Source: Phialophora verrucosa (lineage: Eukaryota; Ascomycota; Eurotiomycetes; Chaetothyriales; Herpotrichiellaceae). From it: 64,000 nucleotides of DNA. Each line of letters begins with the position of its first letter. Positions within the stretch are counted from its first letter, which is position 1. Position numbers and translations under genes: made by a program. Location: NCBI GenBank assembly GCA_002099365.1, contig MSED01000004.1:372001-436000 (forward strand), given 5' to 3'. Positions 22,495-32,196 of this stretch are shown one piece after another. Under the pieces are notes generated by a model. That model was not told the origin of the DNA, did no database searches, and was given only the letters and a program-made list of their open reading frames with translations.

Positions 22495-25407
22495 TCACGG
22501 CAATCCCATAAACAGATCCAGCATCAACCCGTAATTCGGTGTGCCCACGCCAGTGACAGGATCCCATCCCTTGCTTGCCACGAATCCGGCCGTGTTACAG
22601 CCTGGATTGTTGCCGACGGTAATGTCTTTAAAGACCTCGGGGTGTTGGTACTGTTCAAGCAACACGATTTTTCAGCCATGAAAATAATGACTCTGCGCCC
22701 GAAATACGGAGTACTTTTGCCTTTTGATCCTTACGGGCAGATGAGGGGGAAATGAGACAGGCCAGGCCCGGGGGAAAGAGCTGAGTAGACAAAGGGGGGA
22801 AGGAGACAGGACACAAGGGAAATGGTTGAGCGATGCTACAGGGGGGTGGGGTGGGGTCAAGAGATTTGTGACCTAGAGGAGCTTGCTTCGGGGCGCCGAT
22901 TTCAAGAAACTCTTTGTGTGTGTGTGACTTACCAGAACGGGATTTACAAACCCTATGGTCGATTTGCCGACGGCCAATCTCTCCTCGTTGATGCGGTTGA
23001 GCATCGCGGCAAAGACAGGCGTTGATGTCGAGGTGCCGCCTCCCCTGCTCACGGAACCCCTTACAAAGACAGGATCTATTGGAACAGATTAGCCTGTGAC
23101 TGACTGTCCTGTCCTCCTTACCATTTCCGGGGCCCAGCGAAAAAGAGCGATGCCAGCGGAAAAGAGGCAATGCCAGCGAAAAAGAGCAATGCCAGCGAAA
23201 GAGAGCAATACCAGCGAAAGAGAGCAATACCAGCCGGAGGGGACGGCACACTTACAGTTATCACCAATCGCAGATACGTCGGGATATGCTCTCCCTGCGC
23301 GATTGTACTTGCCTCTCTTGTCGCCGTCGCCACCGATGTTCTGGTTATCGACGGTTTCGTAGTACGGATAATCCACCGGTGTGCGGGCGAAGTAATCGGT
23401 GACGGCAGACTCCTGATACTCGGGCCTGGCGTAGATGTTGCTGAATCCCCCACCGGTCGCGTATCCCGTCACTGCCGTCTCTTCCCCTTCCTCGGCGTTG
23501 GAATAAGGAGCCAATTCCGTCGCTCCGACCACTGTGGCATAGGGACAGTTCGCGGGAAACCGCGGAGCGAAGATGTCTTCGTGCTCCCCTAGGCAGCTGC
23601 TCGGCGTGGGATCTGTCGACGGCACGGAACAGAGGAGCATTGTTAGCTACTCGTCGCAAGAACTTCCTCGAAAAAGGGGGGGGGGGGGGTAGTAACAGAG
23701 AGAACATGAATATCAGGGTGTCATGGTGACGGCGTACTTCCAGGGCGGCCTTGCACGCCGGTGTCACCGCTCGACACCACAACCGTGATGCCTTGCAGGC
23801 CCAGCTTCATGATCTCGAGACATTGACGCCGCTGATAAGCAACCGGCAGGTCCGCCTCCGGCTCGCTGTACGAGATAGAAATCACGTTTGTGGGCCGATG
23901 TGTCCCGCACTGCCGTTGGCCTTGGTAGCCACCTGGCACATCGTGGGGGTAGACAGGGTCTAGACTGCTCGGGTCCGTCTCGTTGAAGGGGTTGAATGAG
24001 CAATAGGCGTCGTCGGTGGCATTGAAGAAATCATTCAGGAAGCCTCGGAACTGGTAGTTGTCCCCGTACACAGGGTCGTCCGTCTGGAAGAGGACGGTCT
24101 GCTGAGGCCACACGATCGGATACGACACCTGAAGATCCAAAGCCGATTCTCTCCCTGCGTGGTCGACGTTGGCGGGCGCCACGGCGCCGTTGATTGAAGC
24201 GAGTCTTGGATGCGTCCCCGCGGGAATGTGTCTAAAAGTAAGGCCCCCTGGGTCAGTAATATGTATGTTGATCCAATACTGGGCGCGATGAGAAGTAGCT
24301 GCAATGCTTTACGTACGGAGAAAGATGCTCGAAGAATAGGTCGAGATCCTCCTGGCTGTAGATGTCGCCGAGACCTTCAAAGACGCCAAACTCGTTGCCT
24401 ACGGTTGCTTTCGTCCCTTCCGTTATATTGTGAATAGCTGGAGAGGAGTGAGTCAGTTGTCCCAATCCTCACAAAGACCACATCAAATTCAAATCTCGTG
24501 GCAATTACCTCTGAGACAAGCCGGAGAGACGAAAATATTGCAGCTCTCCAGGTGACTGTGGCCTTTAGTCCATAGGATCTGAGGTGTATGAGACGATGGT
24601 GTCTGCTCCGACAGCTCTTTTACAAGGGAGGGTTGAGGCATCTCAGTTTCTCGTTTCGCAGATGCAGACGGTTTGTCTGCAAGTCCCGCTTCGAGAGACA
24701 ACGCAACGCCGGGAGTGATGTAGTCCACATACTGTCTCAGTGCTCGGGGAATGTGGTATCTGGTGAAAAATAGTCTCGGCATAAGAACTTGGATACAATG
24801 GGTGAGTTGGGGTAATCACTAACTCTTCGCATGCAATCCGTCTTCTTCCAGTCTTTTCGTGTCTGTACAGATGATACTTGGTGGAGAACATTATCTCGAG
24901 TTCCTCAACCTGCGCCTGGAATTGGATGCGGCTACCATCTCTCGACGGTTTGGCCCTCGTTGAGTCGATACCACCGGTCTCCAGCCACCCTAAGACTAAT
25001 GAAACAGAATGCGCCGTGGGACCGAGCATGACAGCCACTTCAGTCGCCGTTAAATATTGGCCATATCTGGGAGAAGTCGGCGAAGATCTGGGCCGCCGGG
25101 GAGGGGTCAGTAAATGCTATTCGAACGCAAGGTATCGTAGACACGGATGAGACATGTACATTTCCATGAGTACATCGTGGATCCTTTGAACATTGCGATG
25201 TGCCAGCTCGATTCTGACAGGCAACCATGTTGACGGGTCAAGAGGTCCTAGACGCTCCCACAAGAGGGGAGTTGATGCCGTCCTTCTTTCGTGAACTTCA
25301 AGCGGGCCCGTCGCTGGGAGGGCGGTGACGACATTCAAGACCGCGAGTCTCAGAAACAGCAATATTGCTACACTCAGCGTGTTACAGCGGAGGCAACAAT
25401 ACATCAT
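22495..25407 (-). CDS. Secreted S53 peptidase (sedolisin / tripeptidyl-peptidase type)
   Basis: This 677-residue acid serine peptidase with signal peptide and pro-domain has eight exons: 25160-25407, 24824-25087, 24509-24759, 24317-24437, 23738-24231, 23256-23612, 22933-23075 and 22495-22650. Every junction keeps phase and rebuilds family sequence. Residues 1-30 are a signal peptide. The pro-domain shows SPRYGQYLTATEV and ACEEYHIPRALRQYVDYITPGV. Catalytic residues are visible: Glu323 and Asp327 in RESALDLQ, oxyanion Asp451 in SSGDTGV, and nucleophile Ser594 in GGGTSTSTP. The calcium-site region (KDITVGNNPGC...GWDPVTGVGTP) ends the protein. It probably removes tripeptides or cuts proteins outside the cell or in acidic compartments. 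It is co-oriented with the two UstYa-like genes, 869 bp away, so it could help mature the peptide; secreted nutrition is the simpler alternative. Confidence 0.93.
23134..23229. repeat. 19-bp minisatellite inside an intron of the S53 gene
   Basis: Five tandem units of 19-20 bp with consensus CCAGCGAAARAGAGCAATR run without gaps, followed by a partial unit. The array fills over half of the 180 bp sixth intron (23076-23255) and leaves the donor, branch and acceptor regions outside. Confidence 0.93.
23676..23689. repeat. Homopolymer G(14)
   Basis: Fourteen G residues (C on the coding strand) lie in the fifth intron of the S53 gene, upstream of its acceptor, and could act as a polypyrimidine tract. 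The exact length is likely to vary and to be error-prone in sequencing. Confidence 0.9.
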
Positions 25408-26275
25408 GGCGCCGCAGCAGGAACAAGGGAAGCAAAACCACACATGGAGAAGGTTCAAGGCCGTGGTCGCGAAGGGAGCAAACCAGATATGGCCACCAAG
25501 AGGAAGGGTTAGATCGTCCAATCTCTGTTGGATCTCCTGTCATGCAAATGACCCGGAACACCATCGACGGACGGAAGGCGAACATGAGGCAGGCTTTCTG
25601 GGGAGGAACAGACTACTGAAACGTTGGTCCTTTAGTGCTTACGCTTCCTGAGTCCTCGAGCTAACGCCAACAGTGGTTTCGGAGTCCCAAGTACTCCAAG
25701 TTGAGGATTCGCGTGACAGTACGGAATAGGCTGTCTGAAATCAGTATGTTTGGACGACATTTTATGAAATTGAGGCTGAAGACGCTAGGCGGCTTAGCAC
25801 GAGCCTAGCGGATTCCAAGGTTACCGTTTCGAGTAGTAAGTGATCGAGGATCCTCCCCCCACCCCCCCTAGGCCTAGCGGTACCCCAGCATTTTACTAGC
25901 GCTCGACTCCCGACGAGGCTGAGGATCAGCATCGGCGGCAGTTCACTCTATCAGAAAGGAGGAAACCACTGCCTAATCCAGACATCTCGGCACGCCACGC
26001 CACCGCCCTGAATTCTGATGCGATTCTGACTCGTCAAACGCCTCTCCTTAAACCCCTGAGGTTCCAGTACCAGGTCTCTTTTAGAACAAAATTACCAAGT
26101 GTGGTCCTTGGGGTTCCGACACTTGGAAACCCACCATGAAAGAAAAGCAGCAACAGATTGCCGCGCAAACGGTCAGAGCCTCGACATTACTCTGTGTTTT
26201 TTATACCGACTCTCATAAGAATGGAGACCAGCCGTGTTCACAAAGAAGAAGTGAACTTATCCATGGTCTCACAAA
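25408..26275. other. Intergenic between S53 peptidase and UstYa-like gene
   Basis: This holds the S53 upstream region and the UstYa-like 3' end. A C-rich run (about 25852-25869) is present. Plus-strand frames at 25291-25651 lie opposite the S53 5' region and look like chance. Nothing else is recognised. Confidence 0.4.
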
Positions 26276-27474
26276 TCACGGAGTTTCCGCCATCTCGCCA
26301 GCGCTTTCTACGGACTGCCGATGTCTCTTCCACGCCCACTCTCTGATTTGATTGAAGTTCCGGCACACATGGATTTGGTTCGAATCAATATAGGGCAATG
26401 GCGTTCCAGAAGCGCCCGGAAAGGATCGCACAGGAATTGGGGTCAGATCTGCGTGACACATGATTCCTTGACGGATTATTTCGAGACAATGATCTGCGGT
26501 TAAAGTGTCAGAGTTGTGGTGGTGGTGGCGTCGTTCAGGAGAGACGGGTTGCCACCTTTATGAACGTGGAAGTTTGATGATTGGATCTTCGGATAGTATT
26601 CAGGATAGAAGGCTTTTCGAATGTGATTCTGAAAAAGATCAGTGCTATTAGTGGCGTTATCTCTAATCTGGTTCACAACGCGATCTATTACCAAACAATG
26701 GAGTGTGTGAAGCACATCGAGTCTGTTGAGCGGCAAACCAACGCGTCAGTAGATGCAATGCATGTCATGAGCTGCAGTGCAGACAGCAGTCAGATTGACA
26801 TACCCTGCGATGTAGCCATTGCGCTCATCCGACCAATATTCTTGGTACACATCACCAAAGGCATCTCTGGCTTCTAATTCGGACAGAAGAAAATACCGGC
26901 CTGGTTGAGGGGAACGGTAACACCGTCGGTTGATTAGCGAGCATTGTTGAGCGCGCGAGCGAGATCACGTACCTCCAACTAGTTCATCCCATGATGAGTC
27001 GATATCCGCGCTCGGAGGCCCGAAATATTTCGATGCTCCCTGGATCGCTTCTTCTGGTCGCAGAGACGCGGTGCCATTTGGATCGAGCTGCGGCGTTCCC
27101 AGGAATCGAATCATCTGAAGCTGGATAGCTGACCTTGCAGCTTCTGGCACTCGGTTTTAGTATGTAATAAGTCTATCGTGCTTTGCACGCCAGGACTTCT
27201 CACCCAAGTCAGACGTGAACCCGCCTTCATAACTTCCAAGCTGGCCCATCATATCTGTCCTTTGGGAATTGCCATAATACAAGGATGTCTCGAACTTCCA
27301 CTCGTAGAGACCGACAACGAGAATCCCCGCGGTGACGGCTGAAATGATCCAGAGGATGAAGCGACCGCAAGTTTTCCCATACAAGACGAATAACGTCGAT
27401 GCTTCATTGAGAGGTCTTGCATGGTTGGTAATCGATTCGTCGTCGACTTTGTGGTAGTGGTAGCTCGTCGACAT
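26276..27474 (-). CDS. UstYa-like (DUF3328) membrane oxidase, second copy
   Basis: This 288-residue member of the UstYa/DUF3328 family catalyses, in characterised relatives, copper-type oxidative cyclisation of ribosomal peptides in the secretory pathway. Six exons: 27204-27474, 26973-27149, 26804-26900, 26692-26722 (31 bp), 26556-26628 and 26276-26493. One transmembrane helix is near residues 39-57 after a short cytosolic tail. Family hallmarks follow in order: FGPPSADIDSSWDELVGG, GRYFLL, HTLHC (187-191), KAFYPEYYPK and HKDHC (215-219), then IRQGIMCHADLTPIPV. Both HxxHC motifs are intact. The intron at 26629-26691 is a multiple of three with no stop; removing it gives the family spacing after the first motif. 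It lies tail-to-head with the first UstYa-like gene and close to a repeat-bearing precursor. Confidence 0.92.
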
Positions 27475-27972
27475 GACGATCCTAAAGTTCAGAGCCTCGT
27501 ACAAAGCCCTGATATCTCGAAGCTGAATACACGACGTTGTCAATGACAGTTTGGGTTCGATATTTTGAAACGATGTCAGCGTTCGAAGCTGCTAAAGCAG
27601 CAAGAGTATGAGCAGTCTTGAGGCGATTATGCTATCCATTCAGGGGCTTAGCTGTATTGGCGGTAATTCGCCATCAGCCATCTTTCCTGGAGTAGCAATC
27701 TGATTAATAGGATCAGAAACAGGGATGTCGACCTTTGTGTGATCGCTGCGGATGCCCACCAGATAGGCCGTCTCCACTCGCTCGTCAGATTCAGAGCCAT
27801 CCATCCAAGAGGAGTAGTGGGGGCAGGAAAGCCTGTCCCAGAGGGGTCTCCTTGTCATTTCTCTCTGAACAGCCTTACCTCTAATCGTGGCTCCGGCCCA
27901 TCAAAATCGGAATGCAAACTAGTTCTATTCTTTCCCTAGATGTCTGGCCAACGTTGATTCTATACCCGGCCA
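27475..27972. other. Intergenic between the two UstYa-like genes
   Basis: This 498 bp contains the promoter of the 26276-27474 gene and the terminator of the 27973-28856 gene. No coding frame or repeat is recognised. Confidence 0.45.
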
Positions 27973-28856
27973 CTAAGGGGGCAATTTCCCTTCGGGATTC
28001 AGATACGGACCCAAGTAGATGTGATCGTCCGCCCAGTCCATAAGCTTATCCCAATCTCCACAGACATGAGTGTTGTTCGCAGAGAACGGACCGAGAATAC
28101 CTTGAAACCTCCTCTCGAGCGTCGGATCCGCATAACACATGACTGACTGGCGGAGGTATTCCACACAGTGGAACATGTGGTCCGCTATGACATCCTGGGG
28201 CTTGATGCCATTGACGGCATCGTAGACCGCTTGTTGGGCTAGCCACTGCGTAAGGGTCAGTGGGCATCGAACATTTGTTTGAGAGTAATTGTCGGGATCT
28301 TTACCACGCAGTGAAGTTGATGATACCCGGCAACACCAAAGAATTCCCCTGGTCGGCTATCGAACGCTACCCTCCCATGTCTAGCACGATGGAGAATATC
28401 ATGCCAGGCGGGATAAGCCTCATTGATGTCGCCCATGAAACTCTCATTCCGCTGGAAAAGAACTGTCTTTTTGGTGACTAAAGTGTCGAACGAAAAGCAC
28501 CATCAGCAGGCGTGATCGAGCTGGAAGACCAAGACAGACTCACACTCGGGTCCCAGTATGGGTGGCATGACTCCAGAGGTGTGCACGACCTCAAGCCTAG
28601 GAGACGCCGGTACGTGTCGGAAGACATCATTCGGAGTCCGCAATAAGTGAACGACTGTTCCGCCAAGGGCAGCACATATCACGCTGAGGACACCGATGAC
28701 GCCCACTAGTACTTGGTCTCTCTTGCTTAGAATACTGCTGTAGAATGCACTGGTCGCGGGTCCTTCTTCGCGTTTGTGGTCGGAAGAGTAGCGGTGTGTC
28801 CGTGGAAGAAACGATTCTTGCTCCTCGCACGAATTCGTCGACATATCTGGGAGCAT
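27973..28856 (-). CDS. UstYa-like (DUF3328) membrane oxidase, first copy
   Basis: This 252-residue UstYa/DUF3328 protein has three exons: 28544-28856, 28305-28477 and 27973-28245, with introns of 66 bp (GTGAGT donor) and 59 bp. The polar N-terminal tail (1-47) is followed by one transmembrane helix at about 49-70 and a lumenal domain. Conserved features are AYPAWHDIL, GYHQLHC (motif at 157-161), DHMFHCVEYLRQSVMC (motif at 185-189) and ADPTLE. Both HxxHC pairs, which are needed for activity in studied members, are intact. The exact start is the first in-frame ATG (28856). It is divergent from the repeat precursor, with 790 bp between start codons, which suggests shared control. Partners of this family commonly work in pairs, as here. 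Confidence 0.92.
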
Positions 28857-29646
28857 CTCTTCAGTCGCGGTCACCTTCACGGTTGGTGTGTGAAAAACAT
28901 GATGAGGCAAATCTTAGTATGGAAGAAGTTGCTCTTAGCCGTTCGAGAGATTGGTCTGGGAATGAGACGGTCAACGGAGCGTAAGCAGCAGCACCTGAGG
29001 GGGAAATGACTGCCATCGTAGTCAACATAGATTTCCAGATCGGTCAGCCCCCAGAAAATATAACCAAGCCAAGATGAAATCGGACGCAGTAAGCTACCGA
29101 CGGCGGGTCCAAGGACCAAGAATTTGGAGTGGCGCCGCCAGGTGTCTCCTTGGAGTTCGGAATCTGTTTCTATGCCGGGGTTTCAAACCTTTCCTTGCAA
29201 AATAGGCTTGTTCCATTATCGCAGATTCGCCCAAGCCCTCCGAGCAGTCCTCCTAATCCACTAGCAGCGCTTACAATGTGCAGGTGTACACGCGTCGATC
29301 GATGCGAATGATATTTCTCCTCTCCAGACCGCTGAGTGAAGCCCTAGGTACCCTGTCTGAGAGAGCTTCAAGCGGCGGTGCTTGTGCGTCAGCAGTATTT
29401 GCCCCGGAGATTAAGACTGTTCCACGGTGATCCTTCCTCCTGATCTCTGCGATGCGATGCTAACACGGAGGTCAAGTGATGTTGCCATTTGCAGGGCGTG
29501 AGGGCATTTCAAAAAGTCAATAAATTGAACAGTGCTCCCCATAGAACTTGTGTCCTTTCCATCATTCGAAAGCCTTCCTTCCTCCGCTGATTCCGCATCA
29601 TTTTCGCTCCAAGGTATCTGTCATTTTCGATTCTACGCTAGAAACA
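28857..29646. promoter_or_regulatory. Divergent promoter region, UstYa-like gene and RiPP-type precursor
   Basis: This 790 bp separates the ATG of the first UstYa-like gene from that of the precursor. An AATAAATT element at about 29518 lies 130 bp upstream of the precursor start and a CT-rich stretch precedes it. I could not identify a binding site for a specific regulator, and no regulator gene lies inside the presumed cluster. Confidence 0.45.
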
Positions 29647-30016
29647 ATGCGCTTCTTCGTGTTTGCCGTTTGCATCGGGGTCCTGGCCCCGCGAGGTTTA
29701 GCCCTGCCAGGCCCCTCCGAAGCTCGAGCACTCGGTGAGCTATTTCCGCCCAACGTTTTCTTCTTTCGTCAGAGCACGATTTGCGGGAATGTCGAGAACT
29801 GACGACTGGCTCGTAGAAGCTCGAAATGCTGCACTGAAGCGAGCATTGACTCCCGAAAAAGACATCTACCACCAGACTTGGGGATATGACGCCCACAGCA
29901 TCGACGAGCCAACAACGGATTCCAAGAGAAGCTTGACGCCGGAGAAGGACATCTACCACCAAACTTGGGGATATGATGCTCACAGCATTGACGTCCCTCC
30001 AGAGTCCAGCGAGTGA
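29647..30016 (+). CDS. Secreted repeat peptide precursor, candidate UstYa-type (dikaritin-like) RiPP precursor
   Basis: This 95-residue precursor has two exons: 29647-29734 and 29817-30016, with an 82 bp intron (GGTGAGC to CTCGTAG). The unspliced frame stops early, so splicing is required to reach the repeats. Residues 1-20 form a signal peptide (MRFFVFAVCIGVLAPRGLA). A short leader ends in LKR, then come two copies of LTPEKDIYHQTWGYDAHSID. The first copy is followed by a second Lys-Arg and the last ends the protein with an acidic tail. Lys-Arg pairs are Kex2-type cleavage sites. Signal peptide plus Kex2-bounded repeats next to paired UstYa-like genes is the layout of ustiloxin, phomopsin and asperipin precursors. 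Each copy holds two Tyr and one Trp, plausible targets for oxidative cross-linking. The core boundaries and product are unknown. Confidence 0.85.
29846..29992 (+). repeat. Two protein-level repeats with 87 bp period
   Basis: Units at 29846-29905 and 29933-29992 encode the same 20 residues. They differ at eight third-codon positions (Thr, Pro, Glu, Lys, Gln, Asp, Ala, Ile codons) and at no replacement position. Confidence 0.95.
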
Positions 30017-30828
30017 GGAGACACCCATGTGACGACCATTCTGAATTGAAGTTTAGGATCTCCCAGTTCACATGGCCAGGACATAAGGAAAGACACTGGA
30101 GCGATGGATCGGAGAGGTTTCAATGGAGGAAATGGTGACATCGTCAAGACGGTTTGTGCATGGCTGAGTCGAAGTCGGTTGAGCTGCGTTTGTAATTCGA
30201 AGAGTCATTCGACATTGTTGCTCGCTATGGAGTTTGTGTAATTTGATTGTTGGTTGCAGTGTTGAACGCGGTTCGCCTTCATTCAATTTGTTTGTGAGTG
30301 GTTGTTTGAATGCGGGGTTGGCGGTGGGATGCCAAGAGTTTTTCCGCTAGTCTCGAACATGACCGCGTGAGCACGTGTTATCGTGCCCACACTGCAACCC
30401 TCGAAATTCTTGATGTGTGCATGCTACGCCATAGCCAGCAAGACTTAGCAGTTCTTCCGGGGTTGGTCATTAATTTCAGGTCGCAGCCTTATATGGTTAT
30501 TAGCTTCGTAGAGGCGTGTTATACTAGCCGGCGTCGTCGGACGATATTGCACAGGATGTTAGTGCCATACGATAGCTGCATACGAGGAAGTTCTGGTATT
30601 CAGAACGCGTCGGTAAACAAAGGCGGCTAAATTTCGGGTCGCCGGGGAATTCTGACGCCGACTAGATGCCTCCCACTTACCAGGACTTGTGGCATCTCCA
30701 CCACCCAGGAGTTTTGCACTCGTCTGCCCAGTGAATTCACTTCCAAGGCTTGTCGGGGCATGGCGGGAATATCCGTGATCTTTGATAGCGGCTGGTGAAC
30801 TGGCGTCCTGAGTTAGAGCTGAAGCAAG
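30017..30828. other. Intergenic between precursor and APC10 gene
   Basis: This 812 bp holds the precursor 3' end and the APC10 promoter. Short frames (for example 30310-30630 plus) have no recognisable content. I see no additional Lys-Arg repeat peptide. Confidence 0.4.
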
Positions 30829-31914
30829 ATGCCTCGAGCGCCTCGTCGAGCAGCGCATCAAGCCCGCCAGAATGAGGCCACAGCAACGCCCACTCGCAAT
30901 GCACTGACCGCAGAGATCCCTCCTTTTATGCTCGAAACTCCTCCTCATGCACCGTTTCTCACTACGCCCCTGCCTCCCCCAAACAATCCAGCTGCTACGA
31001 TTGCTCCTGAAGCTACCGCACCGCATCGCCAACAGGTTCGAAATCAGCAGACACCTGGCAATGGCAATACACACAATGATGCTCCGGAACAGGCCCAGCC
31101 TTCGCAACCTCTAGTGCCAACCTCTGAGAATGGAAATGAAGATGAACAGTCATTCCTTGAGTCGGTTCACCACGACATTGAAGATGCTAGGCTGTTACGA
31201 GGGCTTCGAGATATTTCGTCTCTAGCGACATGGACCCTATCGTCTGCGAAGCCTGGCTGCGCCCTCCCCCAGCTACGGAATCCCAGCCCGAATTTCTTTT
31301 GGCAGAGCGACGGACCTCAGCCGCACACCCTAACTTTGCATTTTTTCAAACTGGTTGCCATTGTCAAGATGAGGATCTACCTGGACTTTGAGCTGGATGA
31401 GTCTTACACACCCACCAAGATGAAATTCTACGCGGGTATGTCTGAAGGTGGCCTGGTGGAGTTTGGCACATGGGAGGTCACGGAGACAGCAGACCCAGAA
31501 TCAGGAGAGATGCACAGCAGCATCGAAGGGGTCCGAGGATGGATCGATGTTCCGTTGAAGGGCGTAGGTGGAAGGGAGACTCGCTGCCAAGGGGACCCGG
31601 ACTTGCTGGACGACCAGGCAGAGCCGACGCTGTATCCAGTTCGATCCAATCTCGATGACAGTGTGGGAGGCGATGTACTGAAAGCAATGGTGGTCCAGGT
31701 CCAGATCTGTGAAAATCACCAGAACGGGAAAGACACCCATGTAAGAGGATTCCAGGTGTTCGCGCGCGACTATACGAATCATGGCGAAGTGAGAACGACC
31801 AAGAAGTCAAGGCAGGGTAAGATACAGCCGCCCTCGGAAGCTGACGACGAGGTTGGGAGCAGAGTGGATGGGCTTCGACCTGCGGACTGGATGGGAGATC
31901 CGGAAATCCGGTAG
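30829..31914 (+). CDS. APC10: Anaphase-promoting complex subunit 10 (DOC domain)
   Basis: This single-exon gene of 361 residues encodes a nuclear subunit of the anaphase-promoting complex, the ubiquitin ligase that drives exit from mitosis; APC10/Doc1 helps recognise destruction-box substrates together with the co-activator. The first 110 residues are low-complexity (Pro, Ala, Thr, Gln). The DOC jelly-roll follows at about 120-335, with the hallmark sequence DISSLATWTLSSAKPGCALPQLRN, FFWQSDGPQPHTLTLHF and the late VQICENHQNGKDTHVRGFQVF. Fungal orthologues share the N-terminal extension to varying degree. It is a conserved housekeeping gene and therefore probably marks the right border of the peptide cluster. 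Confidence 0.93.
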   Translation: MPRAPRRAAHQARQNEATATPTRNALTAEIPPFMLETPPHAPFLTTPLPPPNNPAATIAPEATAPHRQQVRNQQTPGNGNTHNDAPEQAQPSQPLVPTSENGNEDEQSFLESVHHDIEDARLLRGLRDISSLATWTLSSAKPGCALPQLRNPSPNFFWQSDGPQPHTLTLHFFKLVAIVKMRIYLDFELDESYTPTKMKFYAGMSEGGLVEFGTWEVTETADPESGEMHSSIEGVRGWIDVPLKGVGGRETRCQGDPDLLDDQAEPTLYPVRSNLDDSVGGDVLKAMVVQVQICENHQNGKDTHVRGFQVFARDYTNHGEVRTTKKSRQGKIQPPSEADDEVGSRVDGLRPADWMGDPEIR

Positions 31915-32196
31915 ACGACGCATGAAACTGATGGATTGATGAGACTACGACGGTAGCGATGAAAATGTACTAGTATTTGGGCAGCTTTCGGGAGCCTGCC
32001 CTGGCTTCATACGACTGCGAAAGTCAGTACACTGAGACAAAGTACGATAATAGGAACAGTTGTGGATGAAGGCGCAACTGCCTGTAAGTCACCGCTCTGG
32101 CTTATCTCGAACTCACCTCAACTACGATTCACTCTCCTTTCCCGCTTCCTGACAATTCACCATTCTCGTCATCAGCATCACAGATCGATACTCGTC

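Noticed and set aside
23134..23229. CRISPR-like array
   Set aside because: Units are directly abutting 19-20 bp repeats without spacers, in a fungal intron; this is a minisatellite.
25408..25521. Longer N terminus for the S53 peptidase
   Set aside because: The open frame extends upstream, but the ATG at 25407 gives a standard signal peptide directly; the extension would bury it.
26370..26390. GGTTCGAATC resembling a tRNA B box
   Set aside because: The flanking bases do not form a T stem, no A box or acceptor stem is in range, and it lies within the last exon of a UstYa-like gene.
28503..28910. Longer N terminus for the first UstYa-like protein, starting near 28910
   Set aside because: The extension begins at a TTG, not an ATG; the first in-frame ATG is at 28856 and gives a normal UstYa cytosolic tail.
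30559..31107. 182-codon minus-strand frame
   Set aside because: Antisense to the start of the APC10 gene, with Arg/Cys-rich composition expected from reverse reading.
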